From assembly GCA_026874595.1 (NCBI GenBank), contig CM049308.1, positions 97,328,624 to 97,392,623 on the forward strand: 64,000 nucleotides of DNA, in the 5' to 3' direction. The stretch comes from Sipunculus nudus. Taxonomy: Eukaryota > Annelida > Sipuncula > Golfingiida > Sipunculidae. The position numbers were made by a program, and so were the translations under genes. Under the pieces are notes generated by a model. The model had not been told where the DNA came from. It did no database searches and saw only the letters and a program-made list of their open reading frames with translations. This document shows positions 14,301 to 29,900 of the stretch, one piece after another (the stretch's first letter is position 1; the number at the start of each line of letters is the position of its first letter).

Positions 14301-16389
14301 CCAGTCTACAAGGAAACAAACTGAGAACCCACCAGTCTACAGGAGAACAACCTGATAACACATCTATCTATACGAGAATATACTAGGAACCACCAGTCTA
14401 CAGGAGAACAGACTGAGAACCAACCACTCTACAGGAGAACAAGCTGAGAACACATCTATCTATACGAGAATATACCAGGACCCACCAGTCTACAGGGAAC
14501 AAACTGAGAACCCACCAGTCTACAGGAGAACAACCTGAGAACACATCCAACTATACGAAAATATACTAGGACAAAGCAGTGTACAGGGGAACAAACTGAG
14601 ATCCCACCACTCTACAGGAGAACAACCTGAAAACACATCCATCTATACGAGAATATACTAGGACCCACCAGTTTACAGGGGAACAGACTGAGAACCCACC
14701 ACTCTACAGGAGAACAACCTGATTACACATCAATATATACGAGAATATACTAGGACCCTCCAGTCTATAGAAGAACAAACTGAGAACCCACCACTCTACA
14801 GGAGAACAACCTGATAACACATCAATCTATACGAGAATATACTAGGACCCACCAGTCTACAGGGGAACAAACTGAGAACCCACCAGTCTACAGGAGAACA
14901 ACCTGAGAACACATCCAACTATACGAAAATATACTAGGACAAAGCAGTGTACAGGGGAACAAACTGAGAACCCACCACTCTACCCGAGAACAACCTGAAA
15001 ACACATCCATCTATACGAGAATATACTAGGACCCACCAGTTTACAGGGGAACAGACTGAGAACCCACCACTCTACAGGAGAACAACCTGAGAACACATTC
15101 GTCTATACGAGAATATACTTGGACCCACCATTCTACAGGGAAATAAACTGAGAACCCACCAGTCTACAGGAGAACAACCTGATAACACATCTATCTATAC
15201 GAGAATATACTAGGACCCACCACTCTACAGGAGAACAACCTGAGAACACATCAATATATACGAGAATATACTAGGACCCACCAGTCTACAGGAGAACAGA
15301 CTGAGAACCCACCACTCTACAGGAGAACAACCTGAGAACACATCAATCTATACGAGAATATACTCGAACCCTCCGGTCTACAGAAGAACAAAATGAGAAC
15401 CCACCAGTCTACAGGAGAACAACCTGAGAACACATCAATCTATACGAGAATACACTAGGACCCACCAGTCCACAGGGGAACAGACTGAGAACCCACCACT
15501 CTACAGGAGAACAACCGGAGAACAAATCAATCTATACGAGAATATACTAGGACCCACCAGTCTACAGGAGAATAGACTGAGAACCCACCACTCTACAGGA
15601 GAACAACCTGAGAACACATCTATCTATACGAGAATATACTAGGACCCATCAGTCTACAGGGGAACAAACTGAGAACCCACCAGTCTACAGGAGAACAACC
15701 TGAGAACACATCCATCTATACGAGAATATACTAGGACCCACCAGTCTACAGGTGAACAAACTGAGAACCCACCACTCTACAGGAGAACAACCTGAGAACA
15801 CATTAATCTATACGAGAATATACTAGGACCCACCAGTCTACAGGAGAATAGACTGAGAACCCACCACTCTACAGGAGAACAACTGATAAAGAGAATATAC
15901 TAGGACCCACCAGTCTACAGGAGAACAGACTGAGAACCCACCACTCTACAGGAGAACAACCTGAGAACACATCAATATATACGAGAATATACTAGGACCC
16001 ACCAGTCTACAGGAGAACAGACTGAGAACCCACCACTCTACAGGAGAACAACCTGAGAACACATCAATCTATACGAGAATATACTCGAACCCACCGGTCT
16101 ACAGAAGAACAAAATGAGAACCCACCAGTCTACAGGAGAACAACCTGAGAACACATCAATCTATACGAGAATATACTAGGACCCACCAGTCCACAGGGGA
16201 ACAGACTGAGAACCCACCACTCTACAGGAGAACAACCTGAGAACAAATCAATCTATACGAGAATATACTAGGACCCACCAGTCTACAGGAGAACAGACTG
16301 AGAACCCACCCATCTACAGGAGAACAACCTGATAAGACATCAATCTATACGAGAATATACTAGGACCCACCAGTCTACAGGGGAACAAA

Positions 16390-18560
16390 CTGAAAACCAA
16401 CCACTCTACAGGAGAACAACCTGAGAACACATCAATCTATACGAGAATATACTAGGACCCTCCAGTCTACAGGAGAAGAAGCTGAGAACACATCCATCTA
16501 TACGAGAATATACTAGGACCCTCCAGTCTACAGGGGAACAAACTGTGAACCCACCACTCTACAGGAGAACAACCTGAGAACACATCAATCTATACGAGAA
16601 TATACTAGGACCCACCAGTCTACAGGGGAACAAACTGAGAACCCACCACTCTACAGGAGAACAACCTGAGAACACATCCATCTATACGAGAATATACTAG
16701 GACCCATCAGTCTACAGGGGAACAAACTGAGAACCCACCAGTCTACAGGAGAACAACCTGAGAACACATCAATCTATACGAGAATATACTAGGACCCACC
16801 AGTCCACAGGGGAACAGACTGAGAACCCACCACTCTACAGGAGAACAACCTGAGAACAAATCAATCTATACGAGAATATACTAGGACCCACCAGTCCACA
16901 GGAGAACAGACTGAGAACCCACCACTCTACAGGAGAACAACCTGAGAACACATCTATCTATACGAGAATATACTAGGACCCATCAGTCTACAGGGGAACA
17001 AACTGAGAACCCACCACTCTACAGGAGAACAACCTGAGAACACATCAATCTATCCGAGAATATACTAGGACCCACAAGTCTACAGGGGAACAAACTGAGA
17101 ACCCACCAGTCTACAGGAGAACAAGCTGAGAACACATCCATCTATACGAGAATATATTAGGACCCACCAGTATACAGGGGAACATACTGTGAACCCACCA
17201 GTCTACAGGAGAACAACCTGAGAACACATCAATCTATACGAGAATATACTAGGACCCACCAGTCTACAGGGGAACAAACTGAGAACCCACCACTCTACAG
17301 GAGAACAACCTGAGAACACATCAATCTATACGAGAATATACTAGGACCCACCAGTCTATAGGAGAACAAACTGAGAACCCACCAGTCTACAGGAGAACAA
17401 CCTGATAACACATCCATCTATACGAGAATATACTAGGACCCACCAGTCTACAGGGGAACAAACTGAAAACCAACCACTCTACAGGAGAACAACCTGAGAA
17501 CACATCAATCTATACGAGAATATACTAGGACCCTCCAGTCTACAGGAGAAGAAGCTGAGAACACATCCATCTATACGAGAATATACTAGGACCCTCCAGT
17601 CTACAGGGGAACAAACTGTGAACCCACCACTCTACAGGAGAACAACCTGAGAACACATCAATCTATACGAGAATATACTAGGACCCACCAGTCTACAGGG
17701 GAACAAACTGAGAACCCACCACTCTACAGGAGAACAACCTGAGAACACATCCATCTATACGAGAATATACTAGGACCCATCAGTCTACAGGGGAACAAAC
17801 TGAGAACCCACCAGTCTACAGGAGAACAACCTGAGAACACATCAATCTATACGAGAATATACTAGGACCCACCAGTCCACAGGGGAACAGACTGAGAACC
17901 CACCACTCTACAGGAGAACAACCTGAGAACAAATCAATCTATACGAGAATATACTAGGACCCACCAGTCCACAGGAGAACAGACTGAGAACCCACCACTC
18001 TACAGGAGAACAACCTGAGAACACATCTATCTATACGAGAATATACTAGGACCCATCAGTCTACAGGGGAACAAACTGAGAACCCACCACTCTACAGGAG
18101 AACAACCTGAGAACACATCAATCTATCCGAGAATATACTAGGACCCACAAGTCTACAGGGGAACAAACTGAGAACCCACCAGTCTACAGGAGAACAAGCT
18201 GAGAACACATCCATCTATACGAGAATATATTAGGACCCACCAGTATACAGGGGAACATACTGTGAACCCACCAGTCTACAGGAGAACAACCTGAGAACAC
18301 ATCAATCTATACGAGAATATACTAGGACCCACCAGTCTACAGGGGAACAAACTGAGAACCCACCACTCTACAGGAGAACAACCTGAGAACACATCAATCT
18401 ATACGAGAATATACTAGGACCCACCAGTCTATAGGAGAACAAACTGAGAACCCACCAGTCTACAGGAGAACAACCTGATAACACATCCATCTATACGAGA
18501 ATATACTAGGACCCACCAGTCTACAGGGGAACAAATTGAGAACCCACCAGTCTACAGGAG
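16390..18560. repeat. 1,073-bp tandem higher-order duplication in the 92-bp array
   Basis: The rare variant AGGAGAAGAAGCTGAG lies at 16,471 and 17,544 (1,073 bp apart, i.e. 12 x 92 - 31), and again at 18,556 (1,012 bp on, i.e. 11 x 92). Linked rare variants such as TGAAAACCAACCACTC precede the first two. So about 11-12 units were duplicated as a block at least twice. Confidence 0.8.
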
Positions 18561-21399
18561 AAGAAGCTGAGAACACATCCATCTATACGAGAATATACTA
18601 GGACCCTCCAGTCTACAGGGGAACAAACTGTGAACCCACCACTCTACAGGAGAACAACCTGAGAACACATCAATCTATACGAGAATATACTAGGACCCAC
18701 CAGTCTACAGGGGAACAAACTGAGAACCCACCACTCTACAGGAGAACAACCTGAGAACACATCCATCTATACGAGAATATACTAGGACCCACCAGTCCAC
18801 AGGGGAACAGACTGAGAACCCACCACTCTACAGGAGAACAACCTGAGAACACATCAATCTATACGAGAATATACTAGGACCGTCCAGTCTACAAGGGAAC
18901 AAACTGAGAACACATCAATCTAAACAAGAATATACTAGGACCCACCAGTCTACAGGGGAACAAACTGAGAACCCACCACTCTACAGGAGAACAACCTGAG
19001 AACACATCCATCTATACGAGAATATACTAGGACCCACCAGTCTACAGGGGAACAAACTGAGAACCCACCAGTCTACAGGAGAACAACCTGAGAACACATC
19101 CAACTATACGAGAATATACTAGGACCCACCAGTCTACAGGGGAACAAACTGAGAACCCACCACTCTACAGGAGAACAACCTGAGAACACATCAATCTATA
19201 CGAGAATATACTAGGACCCACCAGTCTACAGGAGAACAAACTGAGAACCCACCACTCTACAGGAGAACAACCTGAGAACACATCCATCTATACGAGAATA
19301 TACTAGGACCCACCAGTCCACAGGGGAACAAACTGAGAACCCACCACTCTACAGGAGAACAATCTGAGAACACATCAATCTATAAGAGAATATATATACT
19401 AGGACCCACCAGTCTACAGGAGAACAGACTGAGAACCCACCAATCTACAGTAGAACAACCTGAGAACACATCAATCTATACGAGAATATACTAGGACCCA
19501 CCAGTCTACAGGAGAACAGACTGAGAACCCACCACTCTACAGGAGAACAACCTGAGAACACATCCATCTTTACGAGAATAAACTAGGACCCACCAGTCTA
19601 CAGGGGAACAAACTGAGAACACATCACTCTACAGGAGAACAACCTGAGAACACATCAATCTATACGAGAAAATACTAGGTCCCACCAGTCTACAGGGGAA
19701 CAAACTGACAACCCACCACTCTACAGGAGAACAACCTGAGAACACCTCAATCTATACGAGAATATACTAGGACCCTCTAGTCTACAGGAGAACAGACTGA
19801 GAACCCCCCACTCTACAGGAGAACAGACTGAGAATCCACCACTCTACAGGAGAACAACCTGATAACACATCTATCTATACGAGAATATACTAGGACCCTA
19901 CAGTCTACAGAAGAACAAACTGACAACCCACCACTCTACAGGAGAACAACCTGAGAACACATCAATCTATACGAGAATATACTAGGACCCACCAGTCTAC
20001 AGGAGAACAAACTGAGAACCCACCAGTCTATAGGAGAACAACCTGATAACACATCAATCTATACGAGAATATACTAGGACCCACCAGTCTACAGAAGAAC
20101 AAACTGAGAACCCACCACTCTACAGGAGAACAACCTGAGAACACATCAATCTATACGAGAATATATTAGGACCCACCAGTCTGCAGGGGAACAAACTGAG
20201 AACCCACCACTCTACAGGAGAACAACCTGAGAATACATCAATCTATACGAGAATACACTAGGACCCACCACTCTACAGGAGAACAAACTGAGAACCCACC
20301 AGTCTACAGGAGAACAACTGATAACGAGAATATACTAGGACCCACCAGTCTACAGGGGAACAAACTGAGAACCCACCACTCTACAGGAGCACAACCTGAG
20401 AACACATCAATCTATATGAGAATATACTAGGACCCACCAGTCTACAGGGGAACAAACTGAGAACCCACCACTCTACAGGAGAACAACCTGATTACACATC
20501 AATATATACGAGAATATACTAGGACCCTCCAGTCTATAGAAGAACAAACTGAGAACCCACCAGTCTACAGGAGAACAACCTGATAACACATCAATCTATA
20601 CGAGAATATACTAGGACCCACCAGTCTACAGGGGAACAAACTGAGAACCCACCAGTCTACAGGAGAACAACCTGAGAACACATCAATCTATACGAGAATA
20701 TACTAGGACCCACCACTCTACAGGAGAACAAACTGAGAACCCACCACTCTACAGGAGAACAACCTGAGAACACATCAATCTATACGAGAATATACTAGGA
20801 CCCACCAGTCTATAGAAGAACAAACTGAGAACCAACCATTCTACAGGAGAACAACCTGATAATACATCCATCTATACGAGAATATACTAGGACCCACCAG
20901 TCTACAGGGGAACAAACTGAGAACCCACCACTCTACAGGAGAACAACCTGAGAACACATCAATCTATACGAGAATATACTAGGACCCACCAGTCTACAGG
21001 GGAACAAACTGAGAACCCACCACTCTACAGGAGAACAACCTGAGAACACATCAATCTATACGAGAATATACTAGGACCCACCAGTCTACAGGAGAACAGA
21101 CTGAGAACCCACCACTCTACAGGAGAACAACCTGAGAACACATCAATCTATACGAGAATATACTTGGACCCACCAGTCTACAGGAGAACAGACTGAGAAC
21201 CCACCACTCTACAGGAGAACAACCTGAGAACACATCCATCTATACGAGAATACACTAGGACCCACCAGTCTACAGGGGAACAAACTGAGAACCCACCAGT
21301 CTACAGGAGAACAACCTGAGAACACATCAATCTATACGAGAATATACTAGGTCCCACCAGTCTACAGGGGAACAAACTGAGAACACACCACTCTACAGG

Positions 21400-24300
21400 A
21401 GAACAACCTGAGAACACATCAATCTATACGAGAAAATACTAGGTCCCACCAGTCTACAGGGGAACAAACTGACAACCCACCACTCTACAGGAGAACAACC
21501 TGAGAACACCTCAATCTATACGAGAATATACTAGGACCCTCTAGTCTACAGGAGAACAGACTGAGAACCCACCACTCTACAGGAGAACAGACTGAGAACC
21601 CACCACTCTACAGGAGAACAACCTGAGAACACATCTATCTATACGAGAATATACTAAGACCCTCCAGTCTACAGAAGAACAAACTGACAACCCACCACTC
21701 TACAGGAGAACAACCTGAGAACAAATCAATCTAAACGAGAATATACTAGGACCCACCAGTCTACAGGAGAACAAACTGAGAACCCACCAGTCTACAGGAG
21801 AACAACCTGATAACACATCAATCTATACGAGAATATACTAGGACCCACCAGTCTACAGAAGAACAAACTGAGAACCCACCACTCTACAGGAGAACAACCT
21901 GAGAACACATCAATCTATACGAGAATATACTAGGACCCACCAGTCTACAGGGGAACAAACTGAGAACCCACCACTCTACAGGAGAACAACCTGAGAATAC
22001 ATCAATCTATACTGGAATACACTAGGACCCACCACTCTACAGGAGAACAAACTGAGAACCCACCAGTCTACAGGAGAACAACTGATAACGAGAATATACT
22101 AGGACCCACCAGTCTACAGGGGAACAAACTGAGAACCCACCACTCTACACGAGAACAACCTGAGAACACATCAATCTTTATGAGAATATACTAGGACCCA
22201 CCAGTCTACAGGGGAACAAACTGAGAACCCACCACTCTACAGGAGAACAACCTGATTACACATCAATATATACGAGAATATACTAGGACCCTCCAGTCTA
22301 TAAAAGAACAAACTGAGAACCCACCAGTCTACAGGAGAACAACCTGATAACACATCAATCTATACGAGAATATACTAGGACCCACCAGTCTACAGGGGAA
22401 CAAACTGAGAACCCACCAGTCTACAGGAGAACAACCTGAAAACACATCAATCTATACGAGAATATACTAGGACCCACCACTCTACAGGAGAACAAACTGA
22501 GAACCCACCAGTCTACAGAAGAACAACTGATAACGAGAATATACTAGGACCCACCAGTCTACAGGGGAACAAACTGAGAACCCACCACTCTACAGGAGAA
22601 CAACCTGAGAACACATCAATCTATACGAGAATATACTAGGACCCACCAGTCTATAGAAGAACAAACTGAGAACCAACCATTCTACAGGAGAACAACCTGA
22701 TAATACATCCATCTATACGAGAATATACTAGGACCCACCAGTCTACAGGGGAACAAACTGAGAACCCACCACTCTACAGGAGAACAACCTGAGAACACAT
22801 CAATCTATACGAGAATATACTAGGACCCACCAGTCTACAGGGGAACAAACTGAGAACCCACCACTCTACAGGAGAACAACCTGAGAACACATCAATCTAT
22901 ACGAGAATATACTAGGACCCACCAGTCTACAGGAGAACAGACTGAGAACCCACCACTCTACAGGAGAACAACCTGAGAACACATCAATCTATACGAGAAT
23001 ATACTTGGACCCACCAGTCTACAGGAGAACAGACTGAGAACCCAACACTCTACAGGAGAACAACCTGAGAACACATCCATCTATACGAGAATACACTAGG
23101 ACCCACCAGTCTACAGGGGAACAAACTGAGAACCCACCAGTCTACAGGAGAACAACCTGAGAACACATCAATCTATACGAGAATATACTAGGTCCCACCA
23201 GTCTACAGGGGAACAAACTGAGAACACACCACTCTACAGGAGAACAACCTGAGAACACATCAATCTATACGAGAAAATACTAGGTCCCACCAGTCTACAG
23301 GGGAACAAACTGACAACCCACCACTCTACAGGAGAACAACCTGAGAACACCTCAATCTATACGAGAATATACTAGGACCCTCTAGTCTACAGGAGAACAG
23401 ACTGAGAACCCACCACTCTACAGGAGAACAGACTGAGAACCCACCACTCTACAGGAGAACAACCTGAGAACACATCTATCTATACGAGAATATACTAAGA
23501 CCCTCCAGTCTACAGAAGAACAAACTGACAACCCACCACTCTACAGGAGAACAACCTGAGAACAAATCAATCTAAACGAGAATATACTAGGACCCACCAG
23601 TCTACAGGAGAACAAACTGAGAACCCACCAGTCTACAGGAGAACAACCTGATAACACATCAATCTATACGAGAATATACTAGGACCCACCAGTCTACAGA
23701 AGAACAAACTGAGAACCCACCACTCTACAGGAGAACAACCTGAGAACACATCAATCTATACGAGAATATACTAGGACCCACCAGTCTACAGGGGAACAAA
23801 CTGAGAACCCACCACTCTACAGGAGAACAACCTGAGAATACATCAATCTATACTGGAATACACTAGGACCCACCACTCTACAGGAGAACAAACTGAGAAC
23901 CCACCAGTCTACAGGAGAACAACTGATAACGAGAATATACTAGGACCCACCAGTCTACAGGGGAACAAACTGAGAACCCACCACTCTACACGAGAACAAC
24001 CTGAGAACACATCAATCTTTATGAGAATATACTAGGACCCACCAGTCTACAGGGGAACAAACTGAGAACCCACCACTCTACAGGAGAACAACCTGATTAC
24101 ACATCAATATATACGAGAATATACTAGGACCCTCCAGTCTATAAAAGAACAAACTGAGAACCCACCAGTCTACAGGAGAACAACCTGATAACACACCAAT
24201 CTATACGAGAATATACTAGGACCCACCAGTCTACAGGGGAACAAACTGAGAACCCACCAGTCTACAGGAGAACAACCTGAAAACACATCAATCTATACGA

Positions 24301-27300
24301 GAATATACTAGGACCCACCACTCTACAGGAGAACAAACTGAGAACCCACCACTCTACAGGAGAACAACCTGAGAATATATCAATCTATACGAGAATATAC
24401 TAGGACCCACCAGTCTACAGGGGAACAAACTGAGAACCCACCACTCTACAGGAGAACAACCTGAGAACACATTAATCTATATGAGAATATACTAGGACCC
24501 ACCAGTCTACTGGGGAACAAACTGAGAACCCACCACTCTACAGGAGAACAACCTGAGAACACATCAATCTATACGAGAATATACTAGGACCCACCAGTCT
24601 ACAGGAGAACAAACTGAGAACCCACCAGTCTACAGGAGAACAACCTGATAACACATCAATCTATACGAGAATATACTAGGACCCACCAGTCTACAGAAGA
24701 ACAAACTGAGAACCCACCACTCTACAGGAGAACAACCTGAGAACACATCAATCTATACGAGAATATACTAGGACCCACCAGTCTGCAGGGGAACAAACTG
24801 AGAACCCACCACTCTACAGGAGAACAACCTGAGAATACATCAATCTGTACGAGAATACACTAGGACCCACCACTCTACAGGAGAACAAACTGAGAACCCA
24901 CCAGTCTACAGGAGAACAACTGATAACGAGAATATACTAGGACCCACCAGTCTACAGGGGAACAAACTGAGAACCCACCACTCTACAGGAGAACAACCTG
25001 AGAACACATTAATCTATATGAGAATATACTAGGACCCACCAGTCTACAGGGGAACAAACTGAGAACCCACCACTCTACAGGAGAACAACCTGATTACACA
25101 TCAATATATACGAGAATATACTAGGACCCTCCAGTCTATAGAAGAACAAACTGAGAACCCACCAGTCTACAGGAGAACAACCTGATAACACATCAATCTA
25201 TACGAGAATATACTAGGACCCACCAGTCTACAGGGGAACAAACTGAGAACCCACCAGTCTACAGGAGAACAACCTGAGAACACATCAATCTATACGAGAA
25301 TATACTAGGACCCACCACTCTACAGGAGAACAAACTGAGAACCCACCACTCTACAGGAGAACAACCTGAGAACACATCAATCTATACGAGAATATACTAG
25401 GACCCACCAGTCTATAGAAGAACAAACTGAGAACCCACCATTCTACAGGAGAACAACCTGATAATACATCCATCTATACGAGAATATACTAGGACCCACC
25501 AGTCTACAGGGGAACAAACTGAGAACCCACCACTCTACAGGAGAACAACCTGAGAACACATCAATCTATATGAGAATAAACTAGGACCCACCAGTCTACA
25601 GGGGAACAAACTGAGAACCCACCACTCTACAGGAGAACAACCTGAGAACACATCAATCTATACGAGAATATACTAGGACCCACCAGTCTACAGGAGAACA
25701 GACTGAGAACCCACCACTCTACAGGAGAACAACCTGAGAACACATCAATCTATACGAGAATATACTTGGACCCACCAGTCTACAGGAGAACAGACTGAGA
25801 ACCCACCACTCTACAGGAGAACAACCTGAGAACACATCCATCTATACGAGAATACACTAGGACCCACCAGTCTACAGGGGAACAAACTGAGAACCCACCA
25901 GTCTACAGGAGAACAACCTGAGAACACATCAATCTATACGAGAATATACTAGGTCCCACCAGTCTACAGGGGAACAAACTGAGAACACACCACTCTACAG
26001 GAGAACAACCTGAGAACACATCAATCTATACGAGAAAATACTAGGTCCCACCAGTCTACAGGGGAACAAACTGACAACCCACCACTCTACAGGAGAACAA
26101 CCTGAGAACACCTCAATCTATACGAGAATATACTAGGACCCTCTAGTCTACAGGAGAACAGACTGAGAACCCACCACTCTACAGGAGAACAGACTGAGAA
26201 CCCACCACTCTACAGGAGAACAACCTGAGAACACATCTATCTATACGAGAATATACTAAGACCCTCCAGTCTACAGAAGAACAAACTGACAACCCACCAC
26301 TCTACAGGAGAACAACCTGAGAACAAATCAATCTAAACGAGAATATACTAGGACCCACCAGTCTACAGGAGAACAAACTGAGAACCCACCAGTCTACAGG
26401 AGAACAACCTGATAACACATCAATCTATACGAGAATATACTAGGACCCACCAGTCTACAGAAGAACAAACTGAGAACCCACCACTCTACAGGAGAACAAC
26501 CTGAGAACACATCAATCTATACGAGAATATACTAGGACCCACCAGTCTACAGGGGAACAAACTGAGAACCCACCACTCTACAGGAGAACAACCTGAGAAT
26601 ACATCAATCTATACTGGAATACACTAGGACCCACCACTCTACAGGAGAACAAACTGAGAACCCACCAGTCTACAGGAGAACAACTGATAACGAGAATATA
26701 CTAGGACCCACCAGTCTACAGGGGAACAAACTGAGAACCCACCACTCTACACGAGAACAACCTGAGAACACATCAATCTTTATGAGAATATACTAGGACC
26801 CACCAGTCTACAGGGGAACAAACTGAGAACCCACCACTCTACAGGAGAACAACCTGATTACACATCAATATATACGAGAATATACTAGGACCCTCCAGTC
26901 TATAAAAGAACAAACTGAGAACCCACCAGTCTACAGGAGAACAACCTGATAACACATCAATCTATACGAGAATATACTAGGACCCACCAGTCTACAGGGG
27001 AACAAACTGAGAACCCACCAGTCTACAGGAGAACAACCTGAAAACACATCAATCTATACGAGAATATACTAGGACCCACCACTCTACAGGAGAACAAACT
27101 GAGAACCCACCACTCTACAGGAGAACAACCTGAGAATATATCAATCTATACGAGAATATACTAGGACCCACCAGTCTACAGGGGAACAAACTGAGAACCC
27201 ACCACTCTACAGGAGAACAACCTGAGAACACATTAATCTATATGAGAATATACTAGGACCCACCAGTCTACTGGGGAACAAACTGAGAACCCACCACTCT

Positions 27301-29900
27301 ACAGGAGAACAACCTGAGAACACATCAATCTATACGAGAATATACTAGGACCCACCAGTCTACAGGAGAACAAACTGAGAACCCACCAGTCTACAGGAGA
27401 ACAACCTGATAACACATCAATCTATACGAGAATATACTAGGACCCACCAGTCTACAGAAGAACAAACTGAGAACCCACCACTCTACAGGAGAACAACCTG
27501 AGAACACATCAATCTATACGAGAATATACTAGGACCCACCAGTCTGCAGGGGAACAAACTGAGAACCCACCACTCTACAGGAGAACAACCTGAGAATACA
27601 TCAATCTATACGAGAATACACTAGGACCCACCACTCTACAGGAGAACAAACTGAGAACCCACCAGTCTACAGGAGAACAACTGATAACGAGAATATACTA
27701 GGACCCACCAGTCTACAGGGGAACAAACTGAGAACCCACCACTCTACAGGAGAACAACCTGAGAACACATTAATCTATATGAGAATATACTAGGACCCAC
27801 CAGTCTACAGGGGAACAAACTGAGAACCCACCACTCTACAGGAGAACAACCTGATTACACATCAATATATACGAGAATATACTAGGACCCTCCAGTCTAT
27901 AGAAGAACAAACTGAGAACCCACCAGTCTACAGGAGAACAACCTGATAACACATCAATCTATACGAGAATATACTAGGACCCACCAGTCTACAGGGGAAC
28001 AAACTGAGAACCCACCAGTCTACAGGAGAACAACCTGAGAACACATCAATCTATACGAGAATATACTAGGACCCACCACTCTACAGGAGAACAAACTGAG
28101 AACCCACCACTCTACAGGAGAACAACCTGAGAACACATCAATCTATACGAGAATATACTAGGACCCACCAGTCTATAGAAGAACAAACTGAGAACCCACC
28201 ATTCTACAGGAGAACAACCTGATAATACATCCATCTATACGAGAATATACTAGGACCCACCAGTCTACAGGGGAACAAACTGAGAACCCACCACTCTACA
28301 GGAGAACAACCTGAGAACACATCAATCTATATGAGAATAAACTAGGACCCACCAGTCTACAGGGGAACAAACTGAGAACCCACCACTCTACAGGAGAACA
28401 ACCTGAGAACACATCAATCTATACGAGAATATACTAGGACCCACCAGTCTACAGGAGAACAGACTGAGAACCCACCACTCTACAGGAGAACAACCTGAGA
28501 ACACATCAATCTATACGAGAATATACTTGGACCCACCAGTCTACAGGAGAACAGACTGAGAACCCACCACTCTACAGGAGAACAACCTGAGAACACATCC
28601 ATCTATACGAGAATACACTAGGACCCACCAGTCTACAGGGGAACAAACTGAGAACCCACCAGTCTACAGGAGAACAACCTGAGAACACATCAATCTATAC
28701 GAGAATATACTAGGTCCCACCAGTCTACAGGGGAACAAACTGAGAACACACCACTCTACAGGAGAACAACCTGAGAACACATCAATCTATACGAGAAAAT
28801 ACTAGGTCCCACCAGTCTACAGGGGAACAAACTGACAACCCACCACTCTACAGGAGAACAACCTGAGAACACCTCAATCTATACGAGAATATACTAGGAC
28901 CCTCTAGTCTACAGGAGAACAGACTGAGAACCCACCACTCTACAGGAGAACAGACTGAGAACCCACCACTCTACAGGAGAACAACCTGACAACACATCTA
29001 TCTATACGAGAATATACTAAGACCCTCCAGTCTACAGAAGAACAAACTGACAACCCACCACTCTACAGGAGAACAACCTGAGAACAAATCAATCTAAACG
29101 AGAATATACTAGGACCCACCAGTCTACAGGAGAACAAACTGAGAACCCACCAGTCTACAGGAGAACAACCTGATAACACATCAATCTATACGAGAATATA
29201 CTAGGACCCACCAGTCTACAGAAGAACAAACTGAGAACCCACCACTCTACAGGAGAACAACCTGAGAACACATCAATCTATACGAGAATATACTAGGACC
29301 CACCAGTCTACAGGGGAACAAACTGAGAACCCACCACTCTACAGGAGAACAACCTGAGAATACATCAATCTATACGGGAATACACTAGGACCCACCACTC
29401 TACAGGAGAACAAACTGAGAACCCACCAGTCTACAGGAGAACAACTGATAACGAGAATATACTAGGACCCACCAGTCTACAGGGGAACAAACTGAGAACC
29501 CACCACTCTACACGAGAACAACCTGAGAGCACATCAATCTTTATGAGAATATACTAGGACCCACCAGTCTACAGGGGAACAAACTGAGAACCCACCACTC
29601 TACAGGAGAACAACCTGATTACACATCAATATATACGAGAATATACTAGGACCCTCCAGTCTATAGAAGAACAAACTGAGAACCCACCAGTCTACAGGAG
29701 AACAACCTGATAACACATCAATCTATACGAGAATATACTAGGACCCACCAGTCTACAGGGGAACAAACTGAGAACCCACCAGTCTACAGGAGAACAACCT
29801 GTAAACACATCAATCTATACGAGAATATACTAGGACCCACCACTCTACAGGAGAACAAACTGAGAACCCACCACTCTACAGGAGAACAACTTGAGAATAT
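21400..29900. repeat. 2,761-bp higher-order repeat, about three periods
   Basis: The short sub-unit C variant (CTGATAACGAGAATATAC) occurs at 23,926, 26,687 and 29,448, spaced exactly 2,761 bp. The variant GAGAATATATCAATC at about 24,371 and 27,132, and GGTCCCACC followed by CTGACAACCC at about 23,283, 26,044 and 28,805, show the same spacing. The preceding period (22,085 to 23,926) is 1,841 bp, exactly 920 bp or ten units shorter. Near-identity between periods implies recent block amplification. Confidence 0.85.
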
